The notes: a model not told the origin generated them from the sequence alone. A DNA stretch of 64,000 bases from CAYGOC01 sp964351495 (GCA_964351495.1 CAYGOC010000009.1:1-64000), one strand, 5' to 3'. Positions 9,267 through 17,770 are shown, counted from the first letter of the stretch. Numbers and translations are program-made.

Positions 9267-9294
9267 ATGTCTTATCACCTCCAATAAAAAACCT

Positions 9295-9324
9295 ATACTA
9301 CCTTTTTTGGAAAAACTGATACAA
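9295..9324 (-). promoter_or_regulatory. Candidate sigma-70-type promoter for tpx
   Basis: On the minus strand TTGTAT (9319-9324) and TAGTAT (9295-9300) are separated by 18 bases, ending about 28 bases before the tpx start codon. Both boxes match the consensus at four or more positions. Assignment is by eye only. Confidence 0.4.
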
Positions 9325-9347
9325 GGAAAAAACAGGGGAGGGGATAT

Positions 9348-9533
9348 ATGTTTCGAAGACTTTTTTGGCTTCTTCTCTTTTTGGGAGGCTATTTTTGGGT
9401 GATGGTGTCTGAGAAAGAAGATGCGGTATTAGTTCAGGTAAAAAGCGTAGGCACCCTAGTTCAGAAAAAATGGACTGATCTTGGGGTAAAGTGGCATATG
9501 CACACGTTTAAGTGTCCCAAAAAAAAGAGTTAA
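9348..9533 (+). CDS. Small membrane-anchored protein of unknown function
   Basis: A 61-residue protein with one N-terminal hydrophobic segment (residues 5-20, LFWLLLFLGGYFWVMV) and a basic C-terminus. GGGGAGGGG lies seven bases before the ATG, a strong ribosome-binding site that supports real expression. Its stop overlaps the convergent HIT gene by four bases. I do not recognise a family. The layout (short N-in helix, about 40 exported residues) would suit a small periplasmic or membrane accessory protein. Confidence 0.6.
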   Translation: MFRRLFWLLLFLGGYFWVMVSEKEDAVLVQVKSVGTLVQKKWTDLGVKWHMHTFKCPKKKS

Positions 9534-9988
9534 GAGCCTCGGATTTTTCTGCTAAGCTTTTCTAGTTTTTTGTCTTCTTCTCTTACATAATCATGGGAAG
9601 AGACGTACCCTTCATATTTATCAAAGTATTTATCTACGTGAGCTATTACAGGTTCCCATTTTTTGATTTCAGCCGTATGGTGCATAGGAAAGAGTTTTGC
9701 GTGTAGATGATCTACGCCTACTCCTTCTAAAATAAGGGCTACTTTATCTACGTTTTCCAGTTTTTCTTCTAAAAGGCGGGCAACTTCCTTGCAAGCAAGA
9801 ACAAGCTTTGTAAGTACTTCATTTTTTACATCAAAAGCGTATGCCGGATAGTGACTTTTAGGAATTACTAAAGAAAACCCTTCCGTATTGGGAAAAATCG
9901 AAAGAAAGGCAATAAATTCTTCATTTTCCCAAATCTTATGACAAGGTTTTTTTCCTTGAGCTATCTGACAAAAAACACATTCTTCCAT
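9530..9988 (-). CDS. HIT-family (histidine triad) protein with HxHxK active site
   Basis: A 152-residue cytoplasmic protein of the HIT superfamily, whose members hydrolyse or transfer nucleotidyl groups (AMP-lysine, ApnA). The N-terminus ECVFCQIAQG has the usual Cys pair. The triad region is VDHLHAKLFPMHH: the first two His (94 and 96, the second being the nucleophile) are present, but the third triad position is Lys98. This puts it outside classical Hint proteins, although HxHxQ and other variants exist in the superfamily. It stands alone between convergent and divergent neighbours. Confidence 0.8.
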   Translation of the reverse strand: MEECVFCQIAQGKKPCHKIWENEEFIAFLSIFPNTEGFSLVIPKSHYPAYAFDVKNEVLTKLVLACKEVARLLEEKLENVDKVALILEGVGVDHLHAKLFPMHHTAEIKKWEPVIAHVDKYFDKYEGYVSSHDYVREEDKKLEKLSRKIRGS

Positions 9989-10060
9989 ATAAGCCTTCTT
10001 ATAGATTAAGGTAGATAAAAGAAAGAATTTAAAAAAGGATTTTTTGGAGCAAAGAGATAG

Positions 10061-11782
10061 TTAACTTTTCTCAAGGGTCTCTAGAAGATGTACTGTTTTA
10101 GATAGAGTTGTAAGAAAGTCGAAAGCAGATAGTTTGTCTTTTGACAAAGATATCTGCATGTTTTCTTGAAATAATAGGCTCGTTTTTTTCTTTTGTAGGC
10201 TTTTTTCTGCTCTATAAAGAAGTGTCACAGTTTCCCCTACTTGCTCTGGATTCATGTCTAAAGAAATGCAGATACCCGAAAAGCACCAATTAATAGTCAC
10301 TTCATCTTTTCGAGAAGCTCTTTCTACACAGAATCTAAAATGGTTAGAAGAATTGCTGTTTTCTATTTTTAAAAAGAAGGGTTTTTTAGGAAACTCTTTA
10401 AAAGGTTTTTCTGCTGATATAACACCTGTTGAGGAATTCTTGAAGATTTCATTATAAGAAATACGAATCAAATTCATATTAGAAATAAAATATTGCTCTT
10501 CTGCTATAATAGCATTACTAGCATTTAAGTGAATGGTAGAGGGAAAGGGCAGCCAGTTTTCTAAAGCTATATTCTTATTAGAGAAGTAGGTTTTCTTAAA
10601 AATGTCCTTGGTCTTTTCAGTATCTTCTCCATAAGGACCTGTCTCTTTTACTGTTTCTTTTGTTGAGTAGCAAAAAGAGTGAAAAAAACATCGCATAGTA
10701 GGGTTTCCTTCTTTCAAGAAAGCACGCATATGGAAAACTTGACCAATCTCAAGACCCGCTAGTCGCAAGAAAGGTATAAGCTCTTCTCCTATTATACTAT
10801 CAAAATTATTATCAGGATCCTCTTCTCGGATACTTTTAGGAAGGGGGAAATCAAAAAATAAATTACAGCTAAGTTTGAAGTCATGGGGAGTTGGTCTATC
10901 CCCATTTTGAATAGTACGTTTATCTACCCCGGGTGTTTTATTTGTATCTTCTACAGAAATACCTAAAAACCCTTTTAATTCCGTTAATTCGAAAGTTTTT
11001 CTAAAATAGATGTCTAAAAACCGGTTTATGCTAGGCTTTACGGTAGTTTCTTCTTGAAGCTTGTCTAAAACCGTAGACCCTTTATTTTCAAAAAGATCAA
11101 ACCATTCTTGTGAAAAGTTTTCCAAAAAATCTATTTCTGTTTTAGAAGCGGTTCCTCTTCCCATTTTTTTGTGTATTTCAAGAGCCAGATTTAATAAGTC
11201 TTGTTTGCTTGCTTCTTTTAGTTTATTAACCCTATCTATTGGGTCAATTTCTTCTGCAAGTCTTCGAAAGTGTGTATAAAAATCTGAAGAAAGCCTCTGG
11301 TATGTGCCTTTAGAAAGCAGTTCTTTTTGTTTTTCTAAGCTAGCCTTCATAAGAGGGCGATTAATAGCTTCTTCTGAAAATAATAGAGCCTTTTGAAAGC
11401 GAGAAATTTGGCAAAAGTGGTCTATGATTTCTTTATCTGTTGTCAAAATGCGAGGAAGTATACCAAGTAGGCTTTTCCCCGCATTTAGAAGGCCTAATGT
11501 CATGATGTTTTGGAAGCTTTGTGACAGGCTTTTTTTAGAAAAGTATACTTTTGCCGTAAAGTCCGAAGAGGAATAAAAGATAAGTTTATTAGAAACTAAA
11601 AATTTTATAACCAATACAGCTAGGTCATTGATAGCAGAAACAAGCGGGATAGGTCCTAAAGCCTTATCTAAGCTTATAAAAGCTTTTGAAAGACCGTTTT
11701 CTTGAAAGGCTTGGGGGATGTCGCTAAAATCTTCTTTAACTTGTTGATAATTAGTATAAAGAGCTCTTGCTATATCTGTCAT
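10061..11782 (-). CDS. Large protein of unknown function with two N-terminal hydrophobic stretches
   Basis: I do not recognise this 573-residue protein. Residues about 42-66 (LGPIPLVSAINDLAVLVIKFLV) and 92-112 (IMTLGLLNAGKSLLGILPRIL) are hydrophobic and could form a paired membrane hairpin, a layout common in chlamydial inclusion-membrane proteins. The rest is soluble, Lys/Glu-rich and mixed helix/strand. The codon use looks like its neighbours. A candidate promoter with a TATAAT box lies 29 bases upstream. It might be an inclusion-membrane or host-interaction protein, but that is inference from layout only. Confidence 0.7.
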   Translation of the reverse strand: MTDIARALYTNYQQVKEDFSDIPQAFQENGLSKAFISLDKALGPIPLVSAINDLAVLVIKFLVSNKLIFYSSSDFTAKVYFSKKSLSQSFQNIMTLGLLNAGKSLLGILPRILTTDKEIIDHFCQISRFQKALLFSEEAINRPLMKASLEKQKELLSKGTYQRLSSDFYTHFRRLAEEIDPIDRVNKLKEASKQDLLNLALEIHKKMGRGTASKTEIDFLENFSQEWFDLFENKGSTVLDKLQEETTVKPSINRFLDIYFRKTFELTELKGFLGISVEDTNKTPGVDKRTIQNGDRPTPHDFKLSCNLFFDFPLPKSIREEDPDNNFDSIIGEELIPFLRLAGLEIGQVFHMRAFLKEGNPTMRCFFHSFCYSTKETVKETGPYGEDTEKTKDIFKKTYFSNKNIALENWLPFPSTIHLNASNAIIAEEQYFISNMNLIRISYNEIFKNSSTGVISAEKPFKEFPKKPFFLKIENSNSSNHFRFCVERASRKDEVTINWCFSGICISLDMNPEQVGETVTLLYRAEKSLQKKKTSLLFQENMQISLSKDKLSAFDFLTTLSKTVHLLETLEKS

Positions 11783-11810
11783 AGATACTGTTTATTATGT
11801 TATCAGAAGT

Positions 11811-11839
11811 ATTATACCTATTTTTATATAAAAAACCAT
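11811..11839 (-). promoter_or_regulatory. Candidate promoter for the 573-residue protein gene
   Basis: A perfect TATAAT lies on the minus strand at 11811-11816, 29 bases before the start codon, in an AT-rich spacer. The upstream box at the expected distance (TGGTTT or ATGGTT, around 11833-11839) is only weakly like TTGACA. Confidence 0.45.
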
Positions 11840-11889
11840 CTCGATTATAAGGTCTGATAATTTATGTTATGTTGTAATTTGAAGAGTGG

Positions 11890-13113
11890 CTATACCGGGC
11901 TGTTTTCTAAAGAGACCTTTACTGCCTTACTAGAGCCGTTCGGGTATAGGATGGATAGATAGAGGGTCTCTTCTATCAGAAATACTTTTTCTATTTTACC
12001 TGAATTAAGAAAGGCCATATCCAAAGATATAGATTCCCTTAAGTCTCTTCTTAAGTCATAGATAGTAACAGTTCGGCCATTATAAAGAACCAAGACATGT
12101 TCTTCCAGAAAGCATAAACCTTTATCGGTTATAAAACTCCCTTCTATAGAAGACTCAGAGAACTGTTTAGAAAGGCCTTTTTCCAGGGGTAGTTTGATGT
12201 TTCTTTTTGAACCTATTGTCAGGTTTGCCGTACTTACAATTAAAGAGGCTTCTTCACTACAAAGCCCTCTCTTCTCTATATGAGCTGCGATCCAAAATGG
12301 ATGGTTATAGGAATAAAAGGTATTTCCGCCAAAAGCAGAGGAAGGTAAATCTATTTTGCAAATCACTTCTCTATGATTCCCTGATTTCTTTATAATCCTA
12401 GCGTAGACCTCTATAACCTTAAGAGAACCAGAGAAAATCTGGGAGGGCATAAATTCTACCCCCTTTTCTATGTAAAGGGCTTTTTCTTGAGTACTGGATA
12501 ACAGATCATAGCTTAAAGGAATGGGCTCTTGCTTAAGAGGTTTTATAAAAAGGTTCCAAAAAGAAAACTCCGGCACTCCATATTGAGGTAGAGTTTGAAA
12601 AGGAGAAAACCCACCTCTTTCCAGATCAAAAAAAGAGACTCGTTCTTTTCCCTTCTCAAAAAGGGTTGTTTTTATCCATCTTGCAGCTATTTTTTCTGTT
12701 TTTATGTGTGTTATGGATCTAAATTCAGGAGAGGCTTGTTTTTCAGTTACCTTTATAAATGAGCTAGGCTCATCAGAGCTTTGTTCCCAACTAGAAAGAA
12801 AGAGGGTTTCTGAAATTTTGCTGTTTTCTGGAGTAGTAGATTCGGTATTTTCTTCTCCAGCCTGCTCCTGCAGCCGTACTTTTTCTGTTGTTATTAAAGA
12901 GAACTTTCTTTTTTCGGTGAAAAAACCAAGATAGATCCAAGGGCTTTCTAGCGATTTTTCAAAAACATTTTTCACAGATCCATCTTGAGATAAATCCAAT
13001 AAAAAAAATCTACTCCCCTCTTCTTGTTTTACAGAAAAAAGAGCTGTAGTATTACAGCTTAAATCAAGAAGCTCTCCTGTCTGAAAAAACCCTAGCTCCC
13101 TTAATGGATGCAT
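11890..13113 (-). CDS. Protein of unknown function, beta-rich, cytoplasmic
   Basis: I do not recognise this 407-residue protein. It has no signal peptide or membrane segment. Regular short beta-strand patterns (VKQEEGSRFFLLDLSQDGSV; KALYIEKGVEFM; LVLYNGRTVTIYDLRRDL) suggest a beta-propeller-like fold. CAGGAAG lies four to five bases before the ATG. The leader contains a small inverted repeat and a TATAAT at 13155-13160. It sits beside another unknown large gene on the same strand and may be transcribed separately. Confidence 0.65.
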   Translation of the reverse strand: MHPLRELGFFQTGELLDLSCNTTALFSVKQEEGSRFFLLDLSQDGSVKNVFEKSLESPWIYLGFFTEKRKFSLITTEKVRLQEQAGEENTESTTPENSKISETLFLSSWEQSSDEPSSFIKVTEKQASPEFRSITHIKTEKIAARWIKTTLFEKGKERVSFFDLERGGFSPFQTLPQYGVPEFSFWNLFIKPLKQEPIPLSYDLLSSTQEKALYIEKGVEFMPSQIFSGSLKVIEVYARIIKKSGNHREVICKIDLPSSAFGGNTFYSYNHPFWIAAHIEKRGLCSEEASLIVSTANLTIGSKRNIKLPLEKGLSKQFSESSIEGSFITDKGLCFLEEHVLVLYNGRTVTIYDLRRDLRESISLDMAFLNSGKIEKVFLIEETLYLSILYPNGSSKAVKVSLENSPV

Positions 13114-13131
13114 ATTACTTCCTGAGATAGT

Positions 13132-13150
13132 TAAACTGCAGAGCAGTTTA
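13132..13150. repeat. Inverted repeat in the leader of the 407-residue protein gene
   Basis: TAAACTGC and GCAGTTTA form a perfect 8-bp inverted repeat around a three-base loop (AGA). On the minus strand it falls between a TATAAT (13155-13160) and the ribosome-binding site of the gene starting at 13113. It could therefore be an operator or an mRNA hairpin. No T-run follows on either strand, so it is not a terminator. Confidence 0.5.
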
Positions 13151-13263
13151 CTAAATTATAAAGAAAAGATAAAGGTAAATTTTGTAAATTCTTTTTTAGA
13201 AAAATCCTATTTCTAGATAAAAGCCTTTCTTGTTTAGTATAGGCTAGCACAAAGGGTTTTTGT

Positions 13264-14004
13264 TTGATTAGTGTTATAATTCTAGCAAAAAATGCAGAGA
13301 GGACCTTGAGGAGAGCTCTTTCTTCTGTTCAAGCTTTCTCTGAGGTTATTCTTTTAGACACAGGCTCTGAAGATCAAACCATCTCTATTGCCAAAGAGTT
13401 TGCAAACACAAAGGTGATTAAGACCCCTTTTACCTCTTTTGGAGCTTTAAGAAATCAGGGAGCTTGTCTAGCAAAGCATGACTGGATTTTAGCTTTAGAT
13501 AGTGATGAAAGCCTATCTGCTCCTTTAATACAAGAAATACAAGATACTTCTTTAGAAGAAAATAAGGCCTACGCTTTTTCCTTTCATAACTACTTTCAAG
13601 GAAAACACATGAAGTGTTGTTCTTGGCATCCAGAGTTTCATGTAAGGCTATATCACAGAAAGCATGCTTCTTTCATAAGAGAAGAATTGCACGAGACTCT
13701 TTGTTTACAAAAGGTAAAGACCGCTTTTTTTAAAAACCCCATAATCCATACGCCATACTTAGAGATAGGCGATTTCTTACGAAAAATGGAGCTTTATAGT
13801 TCCCTTTTTGCCAAACAGCATAAGGGGAAGAAAAAAAGCTCTTTTAGCAAGGCTCTTTTCCATGCAAGTTTCACTTTTTTCAAGTCCTATTTTTTTAAAA
13901 AGGGTCTTTTTTTTGGCAGGCGTGGGTTTATCCTCTCTTCTTACCAAGCTAGCTGTGCTTTTTATAAGTATTTAAAACTAGCCGAAGAGAATAACAAGTG
14001 TTAG
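13264..14004 (+). CDS. Glycosyltransferase family 2, WaaE/KdtX-like
   Basis: A cytoplasmic sugar transferase of the GT-A fold. Visible are the N-terminal nucleotide-binding strand (ISVIILAKNAERTLRRALSS), the family's DTGSEDQT segment and the metal-binding LALDSDESLS (DxD). SWHPEFHVRLYHRK is typical of the WaaE-like group that adds glucose or heptose to lipopolysaccharide cores. It starts with TTG 13264 behind AAAGGG; I see no better ATG. It overlaps the following deacetylase gene by seven bases, so the two are probably one operon acting on the same surface glycan. Confidence 0.8.
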   Translation: MISVIILAKNAERTLRRALSSVQAFSEVILLDTGSEDQTISIAKEFANTKVIKTPFTSFGALRNQGACLAKHDWILALDSDESLSAPLIQEIQDTSLEENKAYAFSFHNYFQGKHMKCCSWHPEFHVRLYHRKHASFIREELHETLCLQKVKTAFFKNPIIHTPYLEIGDFLRKMELYSSLFAKQHKGKKKSSFSKALFHASFTFFKSYFFKKGLFFGRRGFILSSYQASCAFYKYLKLAEENNKC

Positions 14005-14714
14005 TAAGCCTTTTATTTCATAGAGTCTCTGAAAGTCCCAAAGCCCCCTTCACAAACGAGGTAGAAGAGCTAAAAAGGCTTTTACAAGAGATAAAAAAAA
14101 ACTATCCACTCGTTTTACCGGGAGAAAAACTCTCCTATAAAAAGAGCTCTTTTTGCCTTACTTTTGATGATGCTTTTTATGATTTTTATCATTACCTCTT
14201 CCCCTTTTTACAAGAAGAAAAGATTCCCGTTGTTTTAGCGATTATTCCTGCTCTTACACCCAAAAAAGGAGAAATTTCTTCTAAAGAAAGACTTGCCATT
14301 TCTACCCAAGAGGCTTTTGATTTACAGAGAAAACAAGCTTTTTGCTCCTGGGAGGAGTTACAAGAGATGACATCTACTCCCTGGGTATATCCGGCCTGTC
14401 ACTCTTTTTCCCATGCCAATATACAGCTAACAAAGGATCTAAATAAAGAGATCGTAGAGGCTAAAAAGGTGTTAGAAGAAAGGCTTTTGATGCCTATAGA
14501 TACCTTTGTCTATCCTTATGGCAAGTTTGATGCCCAAGCCAAAAAAGAGGTGAAAAGGCACTACTCGTATCAGTTCAGAATTGGATCTTCCATAAACTTT
14601 AGCTGGAAAAATCTAACAGGACTTACCTACCGAATTCCCATGGATCAAAAAACAAAAATTCCTTCCAAGAACTATGTTTTTAAATGGATTTGGCATTCTT
14701 TAAGAGGTAGGTAA
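13998..14714 (+). CDS. Polysaccharide deacetylase (NodB homology, CE4)
   Basis: The NodB motifs are clear: motif 1 LTFDDAF (catalytic and metal Asp) and motif 2 HSFSHANI (two His metal ligands), followed by the barrel strand FVYPYGKFD. Family members remove N- or O-acetyl groups from polysaccharides or peptidoglycan-like glycans. There is no signal peptide in the 238 residues, so it may act at the cytoplasmic face or on a lipid-linked intermediate. It starts with GTG 13998, overlapping the end of the glycosyltransferase gene. Confidence 0.8.
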   Translation: MLVSLLFHRVSESPKAPFTNEVEELKRLLQEIKKNYPLVLPGEKLSYKKSSFCLTFDDAFYDFYHYLFPFLQEEKIPVVLAIIPALTPKKGEISSKERLAISTQEAFDLQRKQAFCSWEELQEMTSTPWVYPACHSFSHANIQLTKDLNKEIVEAKKVLEERLLMPIDTFVYPYGKFDAQAKKEVKRHYSYQFRIGSSINFSWKNLTGLTYRIPMDQKTKIPSKNYVFKWIWHSLRGR

Positions 14715-14769
14715 AAAAGCTTTTACCTTAAGGGAGAAGTCTTAATTCAGACTGGTTCGTCAAAAGGAA

Positions 14770-15225
14770 TTACATATGTTGGAGAAAAACTTTAGAGGTT
14801 CCTTTTAAAGCACTTCTTAAAAAATTAGATCCTAGTAGTATGCAAGAAGCTTCAACGCCAGTATAGATAGCTTCTGAGAAAAACTGTGGGTCATCTGAAG
14901 AAACAGCGCTAAAAAAGCCGCAAGCAAGCAGATAAGCTCCTAGAGCAGAATGGCATATCTGGGTTATTTCTTGTCTGTCGATTCTATCTTCTATTTCGGG
15001 CAGGTTTTCAGGGCCTCTAATAAAAGCGGTCACTCTTTTTTTGAGATCTTCAATAGGGATTTTTGCCAAGCCTGAAACAATCATAGTAAAGCTTCCTGAT
15101 AAAAAAGCTCTAGCTCTCGGAGTTGCGTTTTCTAGACCAGTAAGCTCTGAATAGGTAGTAAACATCAAAGTAGATGCTAAACAAGGAATTAAATTACAGG
15201 TTATATTTGAAATGGCTCCCGACAT
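14770..15225 (-). CDS. Small membrane protein of unknown function (copy 1)
   Basis: A 151-residue protein with three or four hydrophobic stretches: residues about 10-25, 40-55, 90-107 and 120-137. It resembles the 170-residue protein encoded just upstream: both have an N-terminal hydrophobic pair, a short basic linker followed by an acidic loop, then a LTQACQVVLGT / ITQICHSALGA segment and a C-terminal hydrophobic pair. They look like diverged tandem duplicates. No function can be assigned; such layouts are frequent in chlamydial inclusion-membrane candidates. Confidence 0.55.
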   Translation of the reverse strand: MSGAISNITCNLIPCLASTLMFTTYSELTGLENATPRARAFLSGSFTMIVSGLAKIPIEDLKKRVTAFIRGPENLPEIEDRIDRQEITQICHSALGAYLLACGFFSAVSSDDPQFFSEAIYTGVEASCILLGSNFLRSALKGTSKVFLQHM

Positions 15226-15374
15226 AAAAACCTTTTTAATAAAAACAAAAGCAAAGGTATTTTACTTTAGGAGGCTGTTTTTAAGAAAACAGTATTTACT
15301 AAATCCACATCCCAAAAAACTTATAAATTTTTATAAAAAAATTTATTATAGCTTACTTTAAAGCCGTTGGCGTT

Positions 15375-15887
15375 TTACCTTATGGCTCCCCATATAGAGC
15401 TTCCCCCAAAGATGGTGCAAAAGATCCCTGTTACAATAGACACAGAGTCGGGAATCTCCCAAATGGATTTTTCTATTTCTTCGTTAATAGAAAAAAGATT
15501 AAGAAGTCCTGCAGTAAGCGTACAGGTTCCTAAAACAACTTGACATGCTTGGGTCAATCTTTTGTTTTTAGTTCTGACTCCGGGCAAGGTCTCATCTACT
15601 ACTTCTTCAATTGGAGCGGGAGAATTGATGCAAGAGCGAATGCAGCCGGTCATTTTTTTTCTGAGATATCCATAAGGAAAAAGAGGTGTTTTAATAATAA
15701 AATTTCCAGAAATGCCCCCAATGACCGTAAAAAGACCTGCTACAAGAGCTTTGTCTCTTTCGCTTAAGACTTCTAAAGTTAGGATTTGTGGATATGCATA
15801 AACTAGGCAGCTAACAACGGAGGGCCAGACATTGGCCCCAACATTTGAAATTTTTCCGGGATAATAAACTACTGGGGCGTTACTCAT
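15375..15887 (-). CDS. Small membrane protein of unknown function (copy 2)
   Basis: The frame is open from 15917, but TCAGGA lies six bases before ATG 15887 (MSNAPVVYYPGK), which I take as the start (170 residues). Hydrophobic stretches lie at about 20-40, 55-72, 115-135 and 148-165. Similarity to the neighbouring 151-residue protein includes the order of segments and the TQ-C-(x)3-LG motif. Both genes point the same way and are separated by 149 bases of AT-rich sequence in which I see nothing else. Confidence 0.55.
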   Translation of the reverse strand: MSNAPVVYYPGKISNVGANVWPSVVSCLVYAYPQILTLEVLSERDKALVAGLFTVIGGISGNFIIKTPLFPYGYLRKKMTGCIRSCINSPAPIEEVVDETLPGVRTKNKRLTQACQVVLGTCTLTAGLLNLFSINEEIEKSIWEIPDSVSIVTGIFCTIFGGSSIWGAIR

Positions 15888-15997
15888 AAAAAATCCTGAT
15901 CTTAATTTAAAAACCAAAGATAGTTTACGGTACTCTTTTTTTTTAGGGTAACGGTTTTTGTGGTTCCTTGTATTTTTAGGAGGGCCCCTTTAGTTAA

Positions 15998-17380
15998 CTA
16001 CAGTTCAAACGGGACATCTTCCATTATAGTTCTTTTAAAATTTTCTATAGCGGCTTTTGCTAAAGATATCTTTTCTGATTCTGTATACTCTCCATTAGGG
16101 TTTGCTTTGATGTCTAAATCTTCGAAAAGCCCTAGATAAAAAGAATCATGAGCATCTTCAAACAGAAAGTGGGTAAGGTGCCATTCTAACATCCTTCTTT
16201 TTTCTAAATCTTGCTTTTTCTGGAAAGATTCGGGTATCAAACTGACTATATTTTCATACCCAATGTGGATTAAAAAACGCTTTACCCATAGACGCTTTTT
16301 ATGTATGTTCAGGATAGTTCTTATTAAAGTATCTTTAGACTCAGGATTTTCTAAAATATGGGGAATAGACTTCCCTTCTTGAATTTTTAAACCCAGAAAC
16401 ACCGACACTGTTTCTTGAAGTTCTAGGTCTAAATCAGTTTCTTTTTGTTTTTCTGGTTCAAGTCCCCTTTTTCTCCCTACCTTTTTCATCTCCATATCAG
16501 AATTTTCCAAGTCAGAATCGTCACTTGAATAGAAATCGGTATCCATTACCAAAATCTCTCTATCTCCGAACTTTGGAAAAGTTCTTTTTTCAATATGATA
16601 TGGTTTTGCGTTTTTTGAAAAGCCTCCTTTAGTAAATACAAACTGCACGAGATTCGCAGCTCCGGCAGCAGATCCTTCTCCTGTTTTTCCTTCTCCTACT
16701 GTTTTTCCATGAACATACCCAGGATATTTACTATAGTTACGCGACAGAAAGGCAGTTTTTCTTTCAGGAACATAACCAGTATCTTTTAATGCTCTCATCA
16801 AGTTGTATATAACTCCTAGGTAATAGGGCTCTTTTTGAGGGCTATCTCCTTGAGCAAGTACTAGGTAAAATTTATCACCCGTTTCTTGGCATTTTGCAGC
16901 GGAAAGAAGAATCCCTCTTATAAGGCCAGATAGAGTCTCCTCGTAGGGGAGGTTTTTGTGGAGATTTTCTCTATTATGAGGGCAAATGCAATAAATTTTA
17001 TGAAGTCGTTTTCCCGTTGTTTCCGGATGTTCGTGAAGTTCCCTTGCATCACGTCCAGAGATAACGGTAACTCCTCTTTCTTTTAGTCTATTAATCCTTT
17101 CATGAATAGACCCGCAAGATTCCGGGTAGCGATTTTGTGCGTTAGTAAAAAACCGTCGAATAGAGCCTCTTTCTTTTTTGCAGTCAGGACAGTTATCTCC
17201 TCCCCGCTCCGACAGATCCATTCCCAAAATAGAGCGCCCTAAATTGGTATGAACCGTGCCTTGATGTTTCTCTGTCTGCTTTTTTTCCCATTTATTTAGA
17301 CAAGCTTCGATTTCTCCGTAATCACCGGAAGTAACAAAAACCTTTCGGGGATGATTCCCGTTGCAGCCAGTCATATACAT
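15998..17380 (-). CDS. DUF2431/BMT5-like Rossmann protein (candidate)
   Basis: Seen: a 460-residue soluble protein. Residues about 95-250 run GVTVISGRDARELHEH, HKIYCICPHNREN, LIRGILLSAAKCQ, FYLVLAQGDSP, YLGVIYNLMRALKDTGYVPE and YPGYVHGKTVGEG. This order resembles the DUF2431 domain (NFPH-like motif, then Ff..a..lL, then YpgY.h..T.g) of yeast BMT5, a 25S rRNA uridine-N3 methyltransferase. Also seen: a CPDC pair near residue 62 and an acidic stretch followed by a basic KKVGRKRG cluster around residue 300. Known: BMT5-like proteins are mainly eukaryotic. Inferred: an acquired gene, possibly acting on host RNA. AGGAGT lies five bases before the ATG. The assignment is by eye and could be wrong. 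Confidence 0.5.
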   Translation of the reverse strand: MYMTGCNGNHPRKVFVTSGDYGEIEACLNKWEKKQTEKHQGTVHTNLGRSILGMDLSERGGDNCPDCKKERGSIRRFFTNAQNRYPESCGSIHERINRLKERGVTVISGRDARELHEHPETTGKRLHKIYCICPHNRENLHKNLPYEETLSGLIRGILLSAAKCQETGDKFYLVLAQGDSPQKEPYYLGVIYNLMRALKDTGYVPERKTAFLSRNYSKYPGYVHGKTVGEGKTGEGSAAGAANLVQFVFTKGGFSKNAKPYHIEKRTFPKFGDREILVMDTDFYSSDDSDLENSDMEMKKVGRKRGLEPEKQKETDLDLELQETVSVFLGLKIQEGKSIPHILENPESKDTLIRTILNIHKKRLWVKRFLIHIGYENIVSLIPESFQKKQDLEKRRMLEWHLTHFLFEDAHDSFYLGLFEDLDIKANPNGEYTESEKISLAKAAIENFKRTIMEDVPFEL

Positions 17381-17429
17381 AGAGACTCCTTAAATTGAGG
17401 GGATCAATTTACAAAGATTAGCTTTTTTT

Positions 17430-17770
17430 TGCTACGTTTCCTTTTTATCAATCTTTAGGGCGGAGATATAAGATGCTTGCTTTAACGAGAGACACTCGGG
17501 CTTAAAGCTTGTACATTGAAGCTTCGGCCCACAAAGAAGCAGGAACCTAGAAGATTGCGAGAGTCTCTTTTTCCGAAAGGGAATCTCCTTCGTTTACGTA
17601 GGATAGGACGACAAACAGGATAGTATCTGAATGGGCTATCGTAACTGGATAGCCGTTTTTATAAAAAGATCGTAAAATTCAGAAAATTTCATAGAGCCTT
17701 TTTTCTTGGCTATTTCTTCCATAATGCGTAGGTTTCGATCCAAAAGAGCCCATTAAAGCCTAAAAAAAAG
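17430..17770 (-). pseudogene. Possible remnant of a decayed gene, or a structured RNA region
   Basis: The interval 17381-17935 holds no intact gene. On the minus strand one frame reads MEEIAKKKGSMKFSEFYDLF then stops at the TAG near 17637. An adjacent frame continues HSDTILFVVLSYVNEGDSLS and, past two in-frame stops, SLWAEASMYKL and ARVSLVKASILYLRPKD. The amino-acid pattern and codons look protein-like, which would fit a gene broken by one frameshift and two nonsense changes. The family is unknown. The same DNA has several hairpins (for example AAGCTT pairs at 17515-17524), so a non-coding RNA cannot be excluded. Confidence 0.25.
17634..17660 (+). terminator. Intrinsic terminator-like hairpin in the 17.4-17.9 kb gap
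   Basis: GGCTATC and GATAGCC form a perfect 7-bp stem around GTAACTG, followed by GTTTTTAT on the plus strand. No plus-strand gene ends just before it, so it would terminate an unrecognised transcript or be fortuitous. Confidence 0.45.

Noticed and set aside
8760..9284. TTG 9284 as start of tpx
   Set aside because: The TTG overlaps the GGAGG that serves ATG 9266, and homologues start at the ATG.
14710..14727. Terminator after the deacetylase gene
   Set aside because: GGTAAAA/TTTTACC pairs well but overlaps the stop codon and is followed by TTAAGG rather than a T-run.
17455..17660. 6S RNA, SRP RNA, RNase P RNA or tmRNA
   Set aside because: Hairpins and a terminator are present, but the conserved cores (for example GGAAGGAAGCAG of SRP, GAGGAAAGTCC of RNase P, TTCGA of tmRNA) are absent and the long-range pairing needed for 6S is weak.
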